This document shows positions 8,099 through 16,149 of a DNA stretch of 20,270 nt, in pieces. The position numbers and the translations under genes were made by a program. The DNA lies in contig JAHRFX010000096.1 in the NCBI GenBank assembly GCA_019084405.1, positions 1 to 20,270 on the forward strand, given 5' to 3'. The stretch comes from Methanobacterium sp. GTDB taxonomy: Archaea; Methanobacteriota; Methanobacteria; Methanobacteriales; Methanobacteriaceae. Within the stretch, counting starts at the first letter, position 1; every line of letters starts with the position of its first letter. Below the pieces are notes generated by a model that saw nothing but the letters and a program-made list of their open reading frames with translations, was not told the DNA's origin and did no database searches.

Positions 8099-8785
8099 CT
8101 ATTTCTCCTGGACGTAATTCAGTATCAGGTTGATTATAAGTGCAATAACCAGTAAAATTATTCCTAACGCTATTGAAAGAGCTATATTTCCCTTGGAAGT
8201 TTCAAGAGATATGGTAGTGGTTATGACTCGCGTGAATCCTCTTATATTTCCACCTATGAGCAAAGCCACTCCCACTTCCGATATGGCCCGACCAAAACCC
8301 AGTATTATAGCTCCTATCAGGGCGTAACGGGCTTCTTTCATAATGGTGTAAATGGTCTGAAAATCACTGGCTCCTAGAGATAAGGCCAGGTCTTGTATAT
8401 TTTTATGAACTCCACTTAAGGAGTTAATGGTAAATCCCACCAGTAAAGGAAGGATCAGCACACTTTGACCAATAACCATACCGGTGGGGGTGAACAATAG
8501 ATTTAATCCACCAAATATACCTGCACGGGATAATAAAAGAAACACAAAAAGCCCCACCAGTACGGTAGGCACACTATAAAGGGTCTGAATTATATTTATC
8601 AGCCCTCTTTTTCCCTTAAATGTTTTGAAGTGGATTAATCCTCCCAGGGGAACCCCGATTAAGGTGGTCACCAGGGTGGAAGATAGGGAGATGTATAGAG
8701 TACGCAATGTAATTTCCACCATTTCCGGGTCTAATGTAATTATGAGATTAATAGCTTGATAAATACCTTCTATAACCGGGCTCAA
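8099..8785 (-). CDS. tupB: Tungstate ABC transporter permease
   Basis: Membrane subunit of the Tup tungstate importer. About five or six hydrophobic segments are visible. The cytoplasmic coupling loop of the binding-protein-dependent permease family reads DLALSLGASDFQTIYTIMKE, and the C-terminal part has GFGRAISEVGVALLIGGNI, typical of TupB. The frame is open to a TTG at 8797, but a GGTGAT ribosome site at 8791-8796 places the start five bases downstream at the TTG of 8785. This gives MSPVIEGIYQAINLI, which matches the usual short N-terminus. Only 25 bases separate this start from the IS630-family element at 8811, which cuts tupB off from tupA and its promoter. Expression now needs readthrough or a promoter inside the element. 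Confidence 0.88.
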   Translation of the reverse strand: MSPVIEGIYQAINLIITLDPEMVEITLRTLYISLSSTLVTTLIGVPLGGLIHFKTFKGKRGLINIIQTLYSVPTVLVGLFVFLLLSRAGIFGGLNLLFTPTGMVIGQSVLILPLLVGFTINSLSGVHKNIQDLALSLGASDFQTIYTIMKEARYALIGAIILGFGRAISEVGVALLIGGNIRGFTRVITTTISLETSKGNIALSIALGIILLVIALIINLILNYVQEK

Positions 8786-8810
8786 CAAAATCACCAAAAA
8801 GTGAAATTTA

Positions 8811-10196
8811 TAGTCTACGATATTAAAAATTTAAGAATTTGTTCTTATAATTTTTTTTTATCCATCCTTCGTAAAATGTTTCATTTCCGACTATTTCATT
8901 GTAGTAAGATTTAAATTTTTGAATTAAGAATGTTTCATCTTTTATATAGATTTTAGACAGTTCACGTTTTATTATTCTCCAAACTTGTTCTATGGGATTT
9001 AGTTTTGGAGAATATGGGGGCAAAAGTATTAATTGGATATTAAGGATTTCACAAGCTTTTTTAGCTAGTTGTGCTTTATGAACTGGATAATTGTCTAAAA
9101 TTATTACAATTTTTGTTTCTTTTTTTAATTGACTTATAATTTCACAGTTTTCCAAATTTTTAACAATATTTTCCCTTTGTAATCTGTCAATTATTCTTTG
9201 ATTCTTTTTATTTTCATTTTCTAAGATAATCCTCATTTTTTTCTTGATTTGTTCAATATTTAAATCTTTTTGAGGCGTGAAAAAATCGTCAATAATATGT
9301 TTAAATTCAGTTTTATCATGGAAATCTGCTTCTAAAAGCGTTTTTAGATGTGTTTCATCAATGTTAATATTATTTAAAATGGAATTCAATGTAGATTTGG
9401 CATGTGGGTTGTTTTGAGTTTTTGATTCTAATTTTAACTAGAAAATTAATAAAATCAAATGTTTTAGATCCTTTGGGAAAGTCTATTAATGTTTTGCCGT
9501 TTGCTGACTGGAATCCTATTCCTGTAACTGAAAATTTATCTGGATTTTTCTTTAAAATGTTTTTAGTTCCTTTTTTTATACCAAATGCGGCCTGAATTAC
9601 CAATATTTTGACATGCAGTCTGATCTAAAAATCCAATTATGCTATTTTCAAGAATTTATTCCTTGAAGTTTTTTTTAAGTGATTCTTCAGCATCTTCTGG
9701 CATTTTTGAATATATCGTATAAGGTTTACCATATCCAAATTTTAAATCTTTTAAAATTCTTTCCACTTGTCTAATACTGTATTCAACATTAAATTTTTCT
9801 TTTATTAATTCTAAAACCTGTTTAGAGCTATAAATCTCATTTTCAATGATAATTTCAGATAATTCTTCTTTTTGCTCAGGAGTAAGTTTTGATTGACCCC
9901 TACTACCAGATTTTCTGCCTAAAGACTCAAATCCGCCTTCATTCCATTGATTTAACCAATTATGCCCAGTAACTCTTGTAATTCCCAGTTTTTTACAAGA
10001 TTCTGTGATAGAAACATCATGATAAATATCATTTATGAAATACAACTTGTTTAAAACTTTCACATCCTTTTCCAACTTCTTTATTCTAATTTGAAGCTCT
10101 TCAACACTCGTAAAATCCTTATTTATAGTTGGCTTTCTATTCATATAAATAAATATAAAACCCTGCCTTATATAAAATTTTCTATGTCGTTAACTA
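8811..10196 (-). mobile_element. IS630-family insertion sequence, decayed, inserted between tupA and tupB
   Basis: The ends are imperfect inverted repeats: reading inward from each flanking TA, TAGTCTACGATATT (from 8811) and TAGTTAACGACATA (complement from 10196). Across 24 positions including the TA, 19 match. A TA dinucleotide flanks each side (8809-8810 and 10197-10198), the expected target duplication of IS630/Tc1-mariner elements. The 1386-base element carries one transposase gene on the minus strand that is broken three times. Removing element and one TA would leave tupA and tupB about 70 bases apart, so a single insertion in a former tupABC operon explains the layout. Confidence 0.75.
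8823..10144 (-). pseudogene. IS630-family transposase with nonsense codon and two frameshifts
   Basis: Residues 1-130 hold an HTH domain (ITESCKKLGITRVTGHNWLN) and a second winged-helix-like part. The frame from the ATG at 10144 stops at TAA 9656-9658, but the same frame continues with ILENSIIGFLDQT, which holds the first catalytic Asp of the DDE_3 domain. One A too many in an A7 run near 9570-9580 shifts the frame; another extra A near 9415-9422 shifts it again. The last part holds the second Asp in IVIILDNYPVH (codon at 9095) and the Glu in NPIEQVW, 34 residues apart as in IS630. With lesions removed the protein would be about 439 residues, longer than the usual ~340. The surplus is a charged helical insert between the first and second Asp. 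Inactive as it stands. Confidence 0.85.
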
Positions 10197-10200
10197 TAAT

Positions 10201-10233
10201 AAAAAAAGTTAGAAAGGGATATGATTTCCCTTT
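10201..10233 (-). terminator. Stem-loop with T7 tract directly after tupA
   Basis: On the minus strand the arms AAAGGGA and TCCCTTT form a 7-bp stem with loop AATCATA, 13 bases after the tupA stop, followed by CTAAC and seven T (10207-10201). It lies outside the IS element, so it was part of the original tupA-tupB spacer. It may partly end transcription or protect the 3' end of tupA mRNA so that binding protein is made in excess of permease. Confidence 0.6.
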
Positions 10234-10245
10234 TATTTAAATATT

Positions 10246-11172
10246 TTAAGCTGCTAGTTCAGATTGTCCTACTAAAAATGAACTAAATAAGGCAGTAGGC
10301 TCTGGACCACCATTTAATGCAGTAAATAAATTTTGACCGTATTCTTCTACTCCAAACTCTGCAATAATCTTCTGTCCTTCACTGGATAGTAAAAATTCAA
10401 CCAGCTTGTTGGCAGCATCATTATTGGTAGCAGGAACCTTATCGGGGTTCATAGGAATAGCAGAATAAATATTTAATAAATCAGGGCTTTCTGTAATAAG
10501 GGCCTCCAGATTTATTTTATCTTTAAAGGCAAAAAATGTTCCAGAATCTGATATGGTGTAGGCTTGCTTTTCATCAGCTATGGTGAGAGTATCCCCCATT
10601 CCCTTACCACTTTCCACATACCATGGAGCATTCTGGACGGTATTGTTATAATCCAGTTCTGCGGATTTCCAGATTTTTTTCTCACGGGAGTGGGTACCTG
10701 AATCATCTCCTCTGGATATAAATTCAACGGCTTCAGGGTCTTTTTCACCTTCTTCTTTTATTTTTTCAAATGCTTCAGCTGCATCCATGCCTTTTATACC
10801 GGCGGGGTCACTGGAAGGCCCCACGATGTAGAAATAATTGTAAGCTATAGGATTTCTTTTAGTTCCTATCCCCTCTTCTATTAATTCTTCTTCACGGGTT
10901 TTATCATGCACCAGAATTATATCCGCATCACCCTTTTTACCAAATTCTATGGCTATACCGGTACCACCCGATATTACTTGCATATCAATGGTGGGGTACT
11001 TTGCTTCAAATGCGGCTTCCACTTCTTCTAATAATCCCGTGTCTTCTAAGCTGGTGGTGGTGGCTACCACCAGGACTTCTTTTCCATCCAGTGCGCCAGT
11101 GTATACATAGGTTCCAACACCCAGTAAGACCACTATTAATATTATAACTGCTGCTAATAGTCGGTTATTCAT
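10246..11172 (-). CDS. tupA: Tungstate-binding protein of the Tup ABC transporter
   Basis: Extracytoplasmic binding protein that delivers tungstate to TupBC. Residues 1-28 form a signal/anchor segment (NNRLLAAVIILIVVLLGVGT). The mature domain begins LVVATTTSLEDTGLL; the TTTS motif separates TupA from ModA and WtpA. RGDDSGTHSREKKIW and TISDSGTFFAF contain further conserved ligand-site residues. At 308 residues it is of normal length. The ATG at 11172 has a full AGGAGGT ribosome site at 11179-11185 with five bases of spacing; the longer frame to 11217 would run into the promoter. The palindrome at 11207-11231 surrounds a TATA-like TATAAATATG. It is separated from tupBC by a stem-loop and by an IS630-family insertion. 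Confidence 0.92.
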   Translation of the reverse strand: MNNRLLAAVIILIVVLLGVGTYVYTGALDGKEVLVVATTTSLEDTGLLEEVEAAFEAKYPTIDMQVISGGTGIAIEFGKKGDADIILVHDKTREEELIEEGIGTKRNPIAYNYFYIVGPSSDPAGIKGMDAAEAFEKIKEEGEKDPEAVEFISRGDDSGTHSREKKIWKSAELDYNNTVQNAPWYVESGKGMGDTLTIADEKQAYTISDSGTFFAFKDKINLEALITESPDLLNIYSAIPMNPDKVPATNNDAANKLVEFLLSSEGQKIIAEFGVEEYGQNLFTALNGGPEPTALFSSFLVGQSELAA

Positions 11173-11206
11173 TTCATACCTCCTGAATATTACAACTTTA
11201 TATATT

Positions 11207-11231
11207 CGATATGTCATATTTATACATATCG
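11207..11231 (-). promoter_or_regulatory. Perfect operator-like palindrome over the tupA promoter (site C)
   Basis: CGATATGT (11207-11214), spacer CATATTTAT, ACATATCG (11224-11231): both 8-base arms are perfect, and the spacer is nine bases rather than eight. Read on the minus strand, the middle holds TATAAATATG as TATA box, which would put the start point near 11192 and leave room for the Shine-Dalgarno at 11179-11185. The centre is 47 nt from the ATG. Confidence 0.7.
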
Positions 11232-11312
11232 ACTTGTGACCATTTAAAAATAATTTTATACCCTTCTTAATTTTTGCTTACATATTAGTTAAATTTTTTA
11301 AAAATAAAAACC

Positions 11313-11320
11313 TTTATATA
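11313..11320 (+). promoter_or_regulatory. TATA box of mop
   Basis: TTTATATA at 11313-11320 would place the transcription start near 11345, about 35 bases before the mop ATG. No copy of the CGATATGT palindrome is present in this promoter. The mop gene may thus be controlled differently from the divergent tupA. Confidence 0.45.
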
Positions 11321-11381
11321 CCACTTACAACAGTATATAATAAGAAGTGCAAATGTGCACATAATTATTAATGGTGATAAA

Positions 11382-11591
11382 ATGCAAATTAGTGCCAGAA
11401 ATGCAATAAAAGGGAAAGTGGTTAAGGTGGATGTGGGTGCGGTAAATGCTACTATAAAAATCGAAGTAGAATCTCCCCATACCATAACTGCCACTATAAC
11501 TAAAGAATCTGTGGAAGAATTGAAGATAACTGAAGGCGAAGAAGTAATGGCTATTATCAAATCCAGTGAAGTCATGGTAGCTAAAAAATAG
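11382..11591 (+). CDS. mop: Molbindin (Mop-type molybdate/tungstate-binding protein)
   Basis: A 69-residue cytoplasmic protein made of a single Mop/TOBE domain that binds molybdate or tungstate, in the known cases as a hexamer, for storage or buffering. The start MQISARNAIKGKVVKVDVGA and the stretches AVNATIKIEV, ITATITKESVEEL and MAIIKSSEVM match the Mop pattern over the full length. The ATG at 11382 follows GGTGAT at 11373-11378. It is divergent from tupA and convergent with the kinase-like gene; both stop codons lie inside the palindrome AGCACTAGTGCT (11590-11601). T-rich DNA after the stop, inside the end of the opposite gene, can end its transcript. Confidence 0.93.
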   Translation: MQISARNAIKGKVVKVDVGAVNATIKIEVESPHTITATITKESVEELKITEGEEVMAIIKSSEVMVAKK

Positions 11592-11593
11592 CA

Positions 11594-12265
11594 CTAGTGC
11601 TCTAAACTAACTTTTTTCAATTTTCTTCTTTTTTTAGCATTTTTAGAACTCTGATTAATGAATTTTCCTAAATTGGATATTTTTTTTCCAGAACAATTTT
11701 CATAGGTTTTTATGAATTTTTTAATCATTTGCCATCTGCCCGGATCCTTTGAACGGATGTCCAGTATGAAAAAACAAATTTCTCCCAGGTCTAGGCTAGG
11801 ATCACCGTAAATCTCTTCTTCAAAGTCAAGGCCATATATCTGATTTTTGAAATAAATAAAATTCCTTAAATTACAGTCTCCTTTTAAAAAAACATATTTA
11901 TTACTTTTTGATTGAATAGTATGGATTTGATGCATCCATTCTGCTAATTTTACAATCCATGAACCATTATTTCTATTAAAGACCAGCTCGCTTACAGGTT
12001 TTCCGGGGATATATTCCATTATTATGAAATTAGGGTTAGTTAGAATTAAATAAGGTACTTTAATTTGATATCTTTGAAGCATATTTAAGATTCTGCTCTC
12101 GGTTTTAATTTTTTCTAAGGATTCGGGTTTAGAATAAAATTTTATAACCACGGTTTCTGAATGGAATCTTCCGGATTTTAATAAAAATACATGATTGCGG
12201 CGACTGAAGAACTTATTTATTGAATTATCAGGAATATTATTTCTTAATTTATTAATAGAGCGCAT
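11594..12265 (-). CDS. Small protein-kinase-like / aminoglycoside-phosphotransferase-like protein
   Basis: A 223-residue protein with a reduced protein-kinase-like fold. The Lys42 of VVIKFY and Glu56 of KTESRIL fit the ATP-anchoring pair. IIMEYIPG is the hinge region. KGDCNLRNF (Asp130, Asn135) corresponds to the HGDxxxxN catalytic loop, with Lys in place of His. GLDFEE (Asp147) matches the metal-binding DFx. The C-terminus is strongly basic (KNAKKRRKLKK). The ATG at 12265 has no clear Shine-Dalgarno; the TTG at 12274 in the same frame is the alternative. It starts 35 bases after the FmdE-like surface gene stop, in the same direction, so it is probably cotranscribed. Substrate unknown: protein, small molecule or tRNA-related (KEOPS-Bud32-like) are all possible. 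Confidence 0.75.
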   Translation of the reverse strand: MRSINKLRNNIPDNSINKFFSRRNHVFLLKSGRFHSETVVIKFYSKPESLEKIKTESRILNMLQRYQIKVPYLILTNPNFIIMEYIPGKPVSELVFNRNNGSWIVKLAEWMHQIHTIQSKSNKYVFLKGDCNLRNFIYFKNQIYGLDFEEEIYGDPSLDLGEICFFILDIRSKDPGRWQMIKKFIKTYENCSGKKISNLGKFINQSSKNAKKRRKLKKVSLEH

Positions 12266-12300
12266 AATAATCAAATAAAAAAAATGTAAGCAGGGTAAAC

Positions 12301-14750
12301 CTACTTACCTAATCGTTCAGATTTTTTAATGGCTGCGATGACACTGCTTTTCCCAAAGTACAATCCTACTCCTATAATTGTCATAAAAATTACAATTAAA
12401 AGAGCATATAGTGGGATACCACTACTGGCTGAGGATGTAATAGGGTCAGTTTTTGTATTAGCAGCTTCAGTTGATAGTTCCTCATTGCTGATATTTTCCG
12501 CAATTGCATTAACAATTGCAGGGATTTGACTATAGGCATTTTCTGTATTTCCAATTAACTGATTATCTGGATTTATCAGGTAACCATCTCCTGAATCTAT
12601 AGGATCAGTTATAGGGTCTGTGGGATCAGTGATTGGGTCAGTTGGATCGTTTATGGGTATTTCGTATTCCTGAATAAACAATACTGGATCTCCTCCTGCA
12701 GACAACATTTTATTTAACTCAGTTTGAGTTATTGGTATTTCTCGAAGTACACTGAATGCATCTAAAGATTCAGCATATCTCGATTGCCCGGGGAATGCTG
12801 ATTCAATATACCATAAAACCCAGTACATGGTCCGGTAATAGTAATTATTAGGGCCAAAATCATGGTCTTGCATAGTATTAATTATGCTGCGATCCATATT
12901 CAGTAGCAGAGATGTACCGGTCTGGGTAAGATCATCCCATATTATGAAGATTCCAGCTAGATTTGGATTCAAAGAATAATTGGATAATCCCATAGTATAA
13001 TAAGTTCCTAATGCTGCGGATACACCTAATGAATCTTTTATGACTTGTTCTTTGCAGTGAGCGGGTATACTGATTGTCATGTATTTCTGTCCCAGGGCCA
13101 AAGGATAATTAGTCAATACATAATTGGCTATCAAATATCCCTGAGATAAGCCTGATCCGGGACATCCTCCACCTACACCTGATATTTGATAGTTGTAGGG
13201 GGGTTTGAATAGCCCACTGATTGGCAAGGCTTATGATATAGTAGTCCTGCTGGGAAAAAAGATTACCAGAATCTCTACCTGAAAAAACGCTGGCTATGGT
13301 TCGGGCATAATCGTCATCTTTTAAAGCTTCTCCTGAAATATCATAAATGGGACTGATTTCTAGATTTCCATTGATATAGTTGACTATAACTGCATTTAAC
13401 TGACCATTTAATTCTTTCTTAATGAAAGTAACCATAATGGTTGCCAAATCCCTCTTTTCAAGTTCATTAGATTAGTCATTGTGGTTCCGGTAATACTGCT
13501 TAATCCATCCAAAGCACCCTGGGTTGAATAGCCATTTAAAAGCACAAAGCCGGCAGAACTTATTACTCCTAAATTAGAATCTCCTTTCTGGTAACCTAAT
13601 GCACTTTGCGCCATTAAAGTGGCATTTTCTCCTATGGAATACATTTGATCGTAGTTTACCAGAGTAACAATGTTTTCTATTAGATAGGCATGGTTTTTAT
13701 TGGACATATAATTGTCCAGGTAGTCCATATCAATTCCATTGGCCCATAAATGATCAAAATCATCCTTATTCATTTGTTTTAACATTTCTACCTGTATGAA
13801 TGAACCGGGATTATTTTGTAATTTATCTAAGAGCCAGTTATTGAACTGAATTTCGCTGATTGTTCCTTTTATTAAGCTGATACCATTTTCTGTTTCGAAA
13901 ACATTTTGCAATTGGGAAGAACTCATTAAAGCCAAAACACCGTTCTGGGTTAATCTGTTCCACCACATATAAGCGGCTTGATTAGGGTTACCATTATCCA
14001 TGTAATTGAAGTAAGGTATTCTATTACTATCTCTTACCCATCTTAATGGACTTAACTCCAGTAAATATTCAGGTACATTGTCATCCCCTCCACCAGGAGT
14101 GGTAATTATATGATAAGACTCGTCGGCACTTAGCAGGGGATAGTTATCATAGAAACTTTTAGACATTACATATCCACTAATTAGTCCTTGTGATACTCCT
14201 CCACTTGATCCAGCTATTTTAAGAAGATCAATCGGTGCACCGGAAGCCCAAGCATTGGCAATGCTAACTATTTCAATGAATTCTTTCCATTGAGAAGAAC
14301 TTATGTAACTACTAATTTCAATGGTTTTTCCAGAAGAGAGAGTAAATGAAGAATCAGTACTAATGACGGTGTATTGTTTTGCCATTAACTGATCTCCTTT
14401 TTTACCCACGAAAGTAAAGGATAAATCTCCTAAAGGATCTAAAAGACCTATCAAATTTCCTTTTCCTTTTCTGGTTGTTATTTTCTGGTTATTTGGCAAT
14501 CCATGGGTAGTATCAATTATAGCTTGTAAACTATTTTCAGTGGTTAAATCATTTAAGAATGCTGATCCTCCATTTGATATGCATAAAACATCATCTGTAT
14601 CTGAATAACCTAAATCAGGATTAGAAATAGCATCTTGTGTTATTAATTCTCCTATGGTGTAGGGTTCTGCTGCAGAACTGTTCCACATAGTGATATCCCT
14701 GTAAGGAATACCATTGCAATTAATAAATAACTATTTTTAAAGCTTTTCAC
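12301..14750 (-). pseudogene. Large surface protein with repeated FmdE-like modules, three frameshifts
   Basis: With three single-base corrections this is one 816-residue protein. The GTG at 14750 follows AGGAGGTGA and starts a signal peptide (KSFKNSYLLIAMVFLTGISL) ending CGTVSAA. Restoring one T near 14673 joins it to EPYTIGELITQ; restoring one A near 13455 and removing one C from C6 near 13200 joins the rest. Two tandem units are visible. Each has a part like the second half of FmdE (TTRKGKGNLIGLLDPLGDLS; NGYSTQGALDGLSSITGTTM) and a part like its first half (SSGGVSQGLISGYVMSKSFY; GGGCPGSGLSQGYLIANYVL). FmdE is encoded with Mo formylmethanofuran dehydrogenase in methanogens. A DPT/DPI repeat linker and a C-terminal membrane helix (PLYALLIVIFMTIIGVGLYF) end the protein. 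No large deletion is seen, so inactivation is recent or the indels are sequence errors. Site D covers its promoter. Confidence 0.7.
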
Positions 14751-14782
14751 ATTTTCACCTCCTTTTAATGTAAAACAATATT

Positions 14783-14810
14783 ATCGATACGTATATTCAT
14801 ACATATCGAT
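14783..14810 (-). promoter_or_regulatory. 28-base palindrome over the promoter of the FmdE-like surface gene (site D)
   Basis: The arms ATCGATACGTAT (14783-14794) and ATACATATCGAT (14799-14810) match at 11 of 12 positions around the spacer ATTC. The total of 28 bases with ATCG and CGAT ends is the layout I recall for ModE operators (ATCGnTATATA-N6-TATATAnCGAT). Its centre lies 46-47 nt from the GTG start. The inner A/T sequence can act as TATA box. Confidence 0.65.
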
Positions 14811-14878
14811 TATCATTAAAAAGAGGAACACATTTAAAATTAAAATAAAAAATTTCAAAGAAATCAAAAAAAGAAATA

Positions 14879-16072
14879 TCAGAATTTAAGACTACTAAAA
14901 CGGGCATTCCATGCCTTGGAACGCACATTTGTTAGATTTAAATCCTTTCGTTTAATAGATATTCCTTTTTGAGGACAAGCTCGGTTACAAGCCCCACATA
15001 AAACACAAAACTGAGGATTGATGTAAGAATGGTTATTTACCATACTAATTGCATTACAGGAACAAACATCTTTACAGGCATGGCATGAATCTCCTTTACA
15101 TTCAAATACTTCCTCAAAAAATATTTCTCCAGTGAAAGGCTTGGTAATATGGGCAGCATCTACGGGACAAATTTCCTGACACCAGCTACAATTTATACAT
15201 TTTTCTTCATCCATTACGATGTGGCCGGATATTTGGGGGTCATTAATTTTATTGGAATACATGCAAGTGGTGCAAACAATTTTAATGGCATCTTCAGGAC
15301 ATATCCTTCGACATATGCCGCAATAAATACACTTAGATTCGTCTATCGTTGTGGAAGTGCCAATGAAAGGGTTACTTGAGTCTGGATTAATTTTATCAAT
15401 TTTTATGGCATCTGTGGGGCAGGATTCTTCACACATGCCACAGAAAATACATTTATCCGGGTTTACTTCTGTCTCACCACTAACTAATTCTTTTCTATCA
15501 GGTAAAGTCCTATTCATAAAAATAGCGTCTCTAGGACATGTAGTACTGCATTTTCCACAATAAATGTATGTTTCTTCATCAATTCCCGATTGATGGTTCC
15601 ATTTAGGATACTTATCCATGTTACGGCTGTTTTCACCATCAATAGTAAATTTTAATGCATCAAAAGGGCAAGCCGAAGCACATAATCCACATAAACAGCA
15701 TTTGTTACTATCAAGGGCCACTAAATCTCCTTGCAAAATTCCTCGGGCAATAGGCAGTACCGAACCTAATTTCAGGGCGGTGGTAGGACATATGTCTACA
15801 CATATTCCGCATCCTAAACAATTTGAATTTTGATGCTCAGGCAACGGTTTTCTTTACCTTCTCTTGCAATTTTAGACATTTTATCAGCCTTAATTATTGC
15901 TTGGTTGGGACAATTTTGGATACATAGATCGCAATCATCATAATTTTCTTCAATAAGAACTATATGGTTGTTATCATTTCTAAGGCACCTTTTTCACATA
16001 AATTTATACATAAACCTTCTCCAGGGCAGGAACTAATTCCACCACATTTATCTTGATCTATTTTAACTGCAA
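14879..16072 (-). pseudogene. FwdF-like polyferredoxin with three frameshifts
   Basis: With three bases restored this is a 398-residue polyferredoxin. A TTG at 16072-16070 follows AGGAGGT by six bases. Adding one G right after it, one near 15990 and one near 15846 (each making GG from G) gives AVKIDQDKCGGISSC, IEENYDDCDLCIQNCPNQA and ENRLPEHQNSNCLGCG in one frame. The long remaining frame (15844-14879) holds classic 4Fe-4S motifs CLGCGICVDICP, CCLCGLCASACP, CIFCGMCEESCP, CIYCGICRRICP, CINCSWCQEICP and CVLCGACNRACP, a variant CHACKDVCSC, and YIYCGKCSTTCP in which the first Cys is Tyr. A CTTC pair before a 20-residue spacer resembles FwdF, the electron-supplying polyferredoxin of tungsten formylmethanofuran dehydrogenase. 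MvhB-like relatives are an alternative. Site E covers its promoter. Confidence 0.75.
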
Positions 16073-16107
16073 ATGATTACCTCCTTAATCTTTTATATCA
16101 AAGTATA

Positions 16108-16131
16108 CGAACTGCATATATAAACATATCG
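16108..16131 (-). promoter_or_regulatory. Operator-like half-palindrome over the polyferredoxin promoter (site E)
   Basis: The right arm ACATATCG (16124-16131) is perfect and the left arm CGAACTGC (16108-16115) keeps only CGA and parts. The 8-base spacer is the same as in sites A, B and D. On the minus strand the middle reads TTTATATATG, a good TATA box. The centre is about 48-53 nt from the presumed TTG start. Confidence 0.45.
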
Positions 16132-16149
16132 ACAATAAAAAATAATAGT

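Noticed and set aside
9565..9590. A7 run in the transposase as a programmed frameshift site
   Set aside because: The shift needed is +1, not the -1 typical of A6G slippery sites, and the same gene has an in-frame TAA and a second frameshift, so decay is the simpler reading.
11285..11594. Two overlapping minus-strand frames opposite mop
   Set aside because: They are antisense to a clear Mop protein, overlap each other and have low-complexity translations.
12600..12650. Tandem DNA repeat suggestive of a CRISPR or minisatellite
   Set aside because: It encodes the DPT/DPI linker of the surface protein; the units are short, imperfect and in frame. No CRISPR array is present in the window.
15149..15833. 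Plus-strand frames across the polyferredoxin
   Set aside because: They are shadows of the Cys-rich minus-strand gene with no ribosome sites or recognisable domains.
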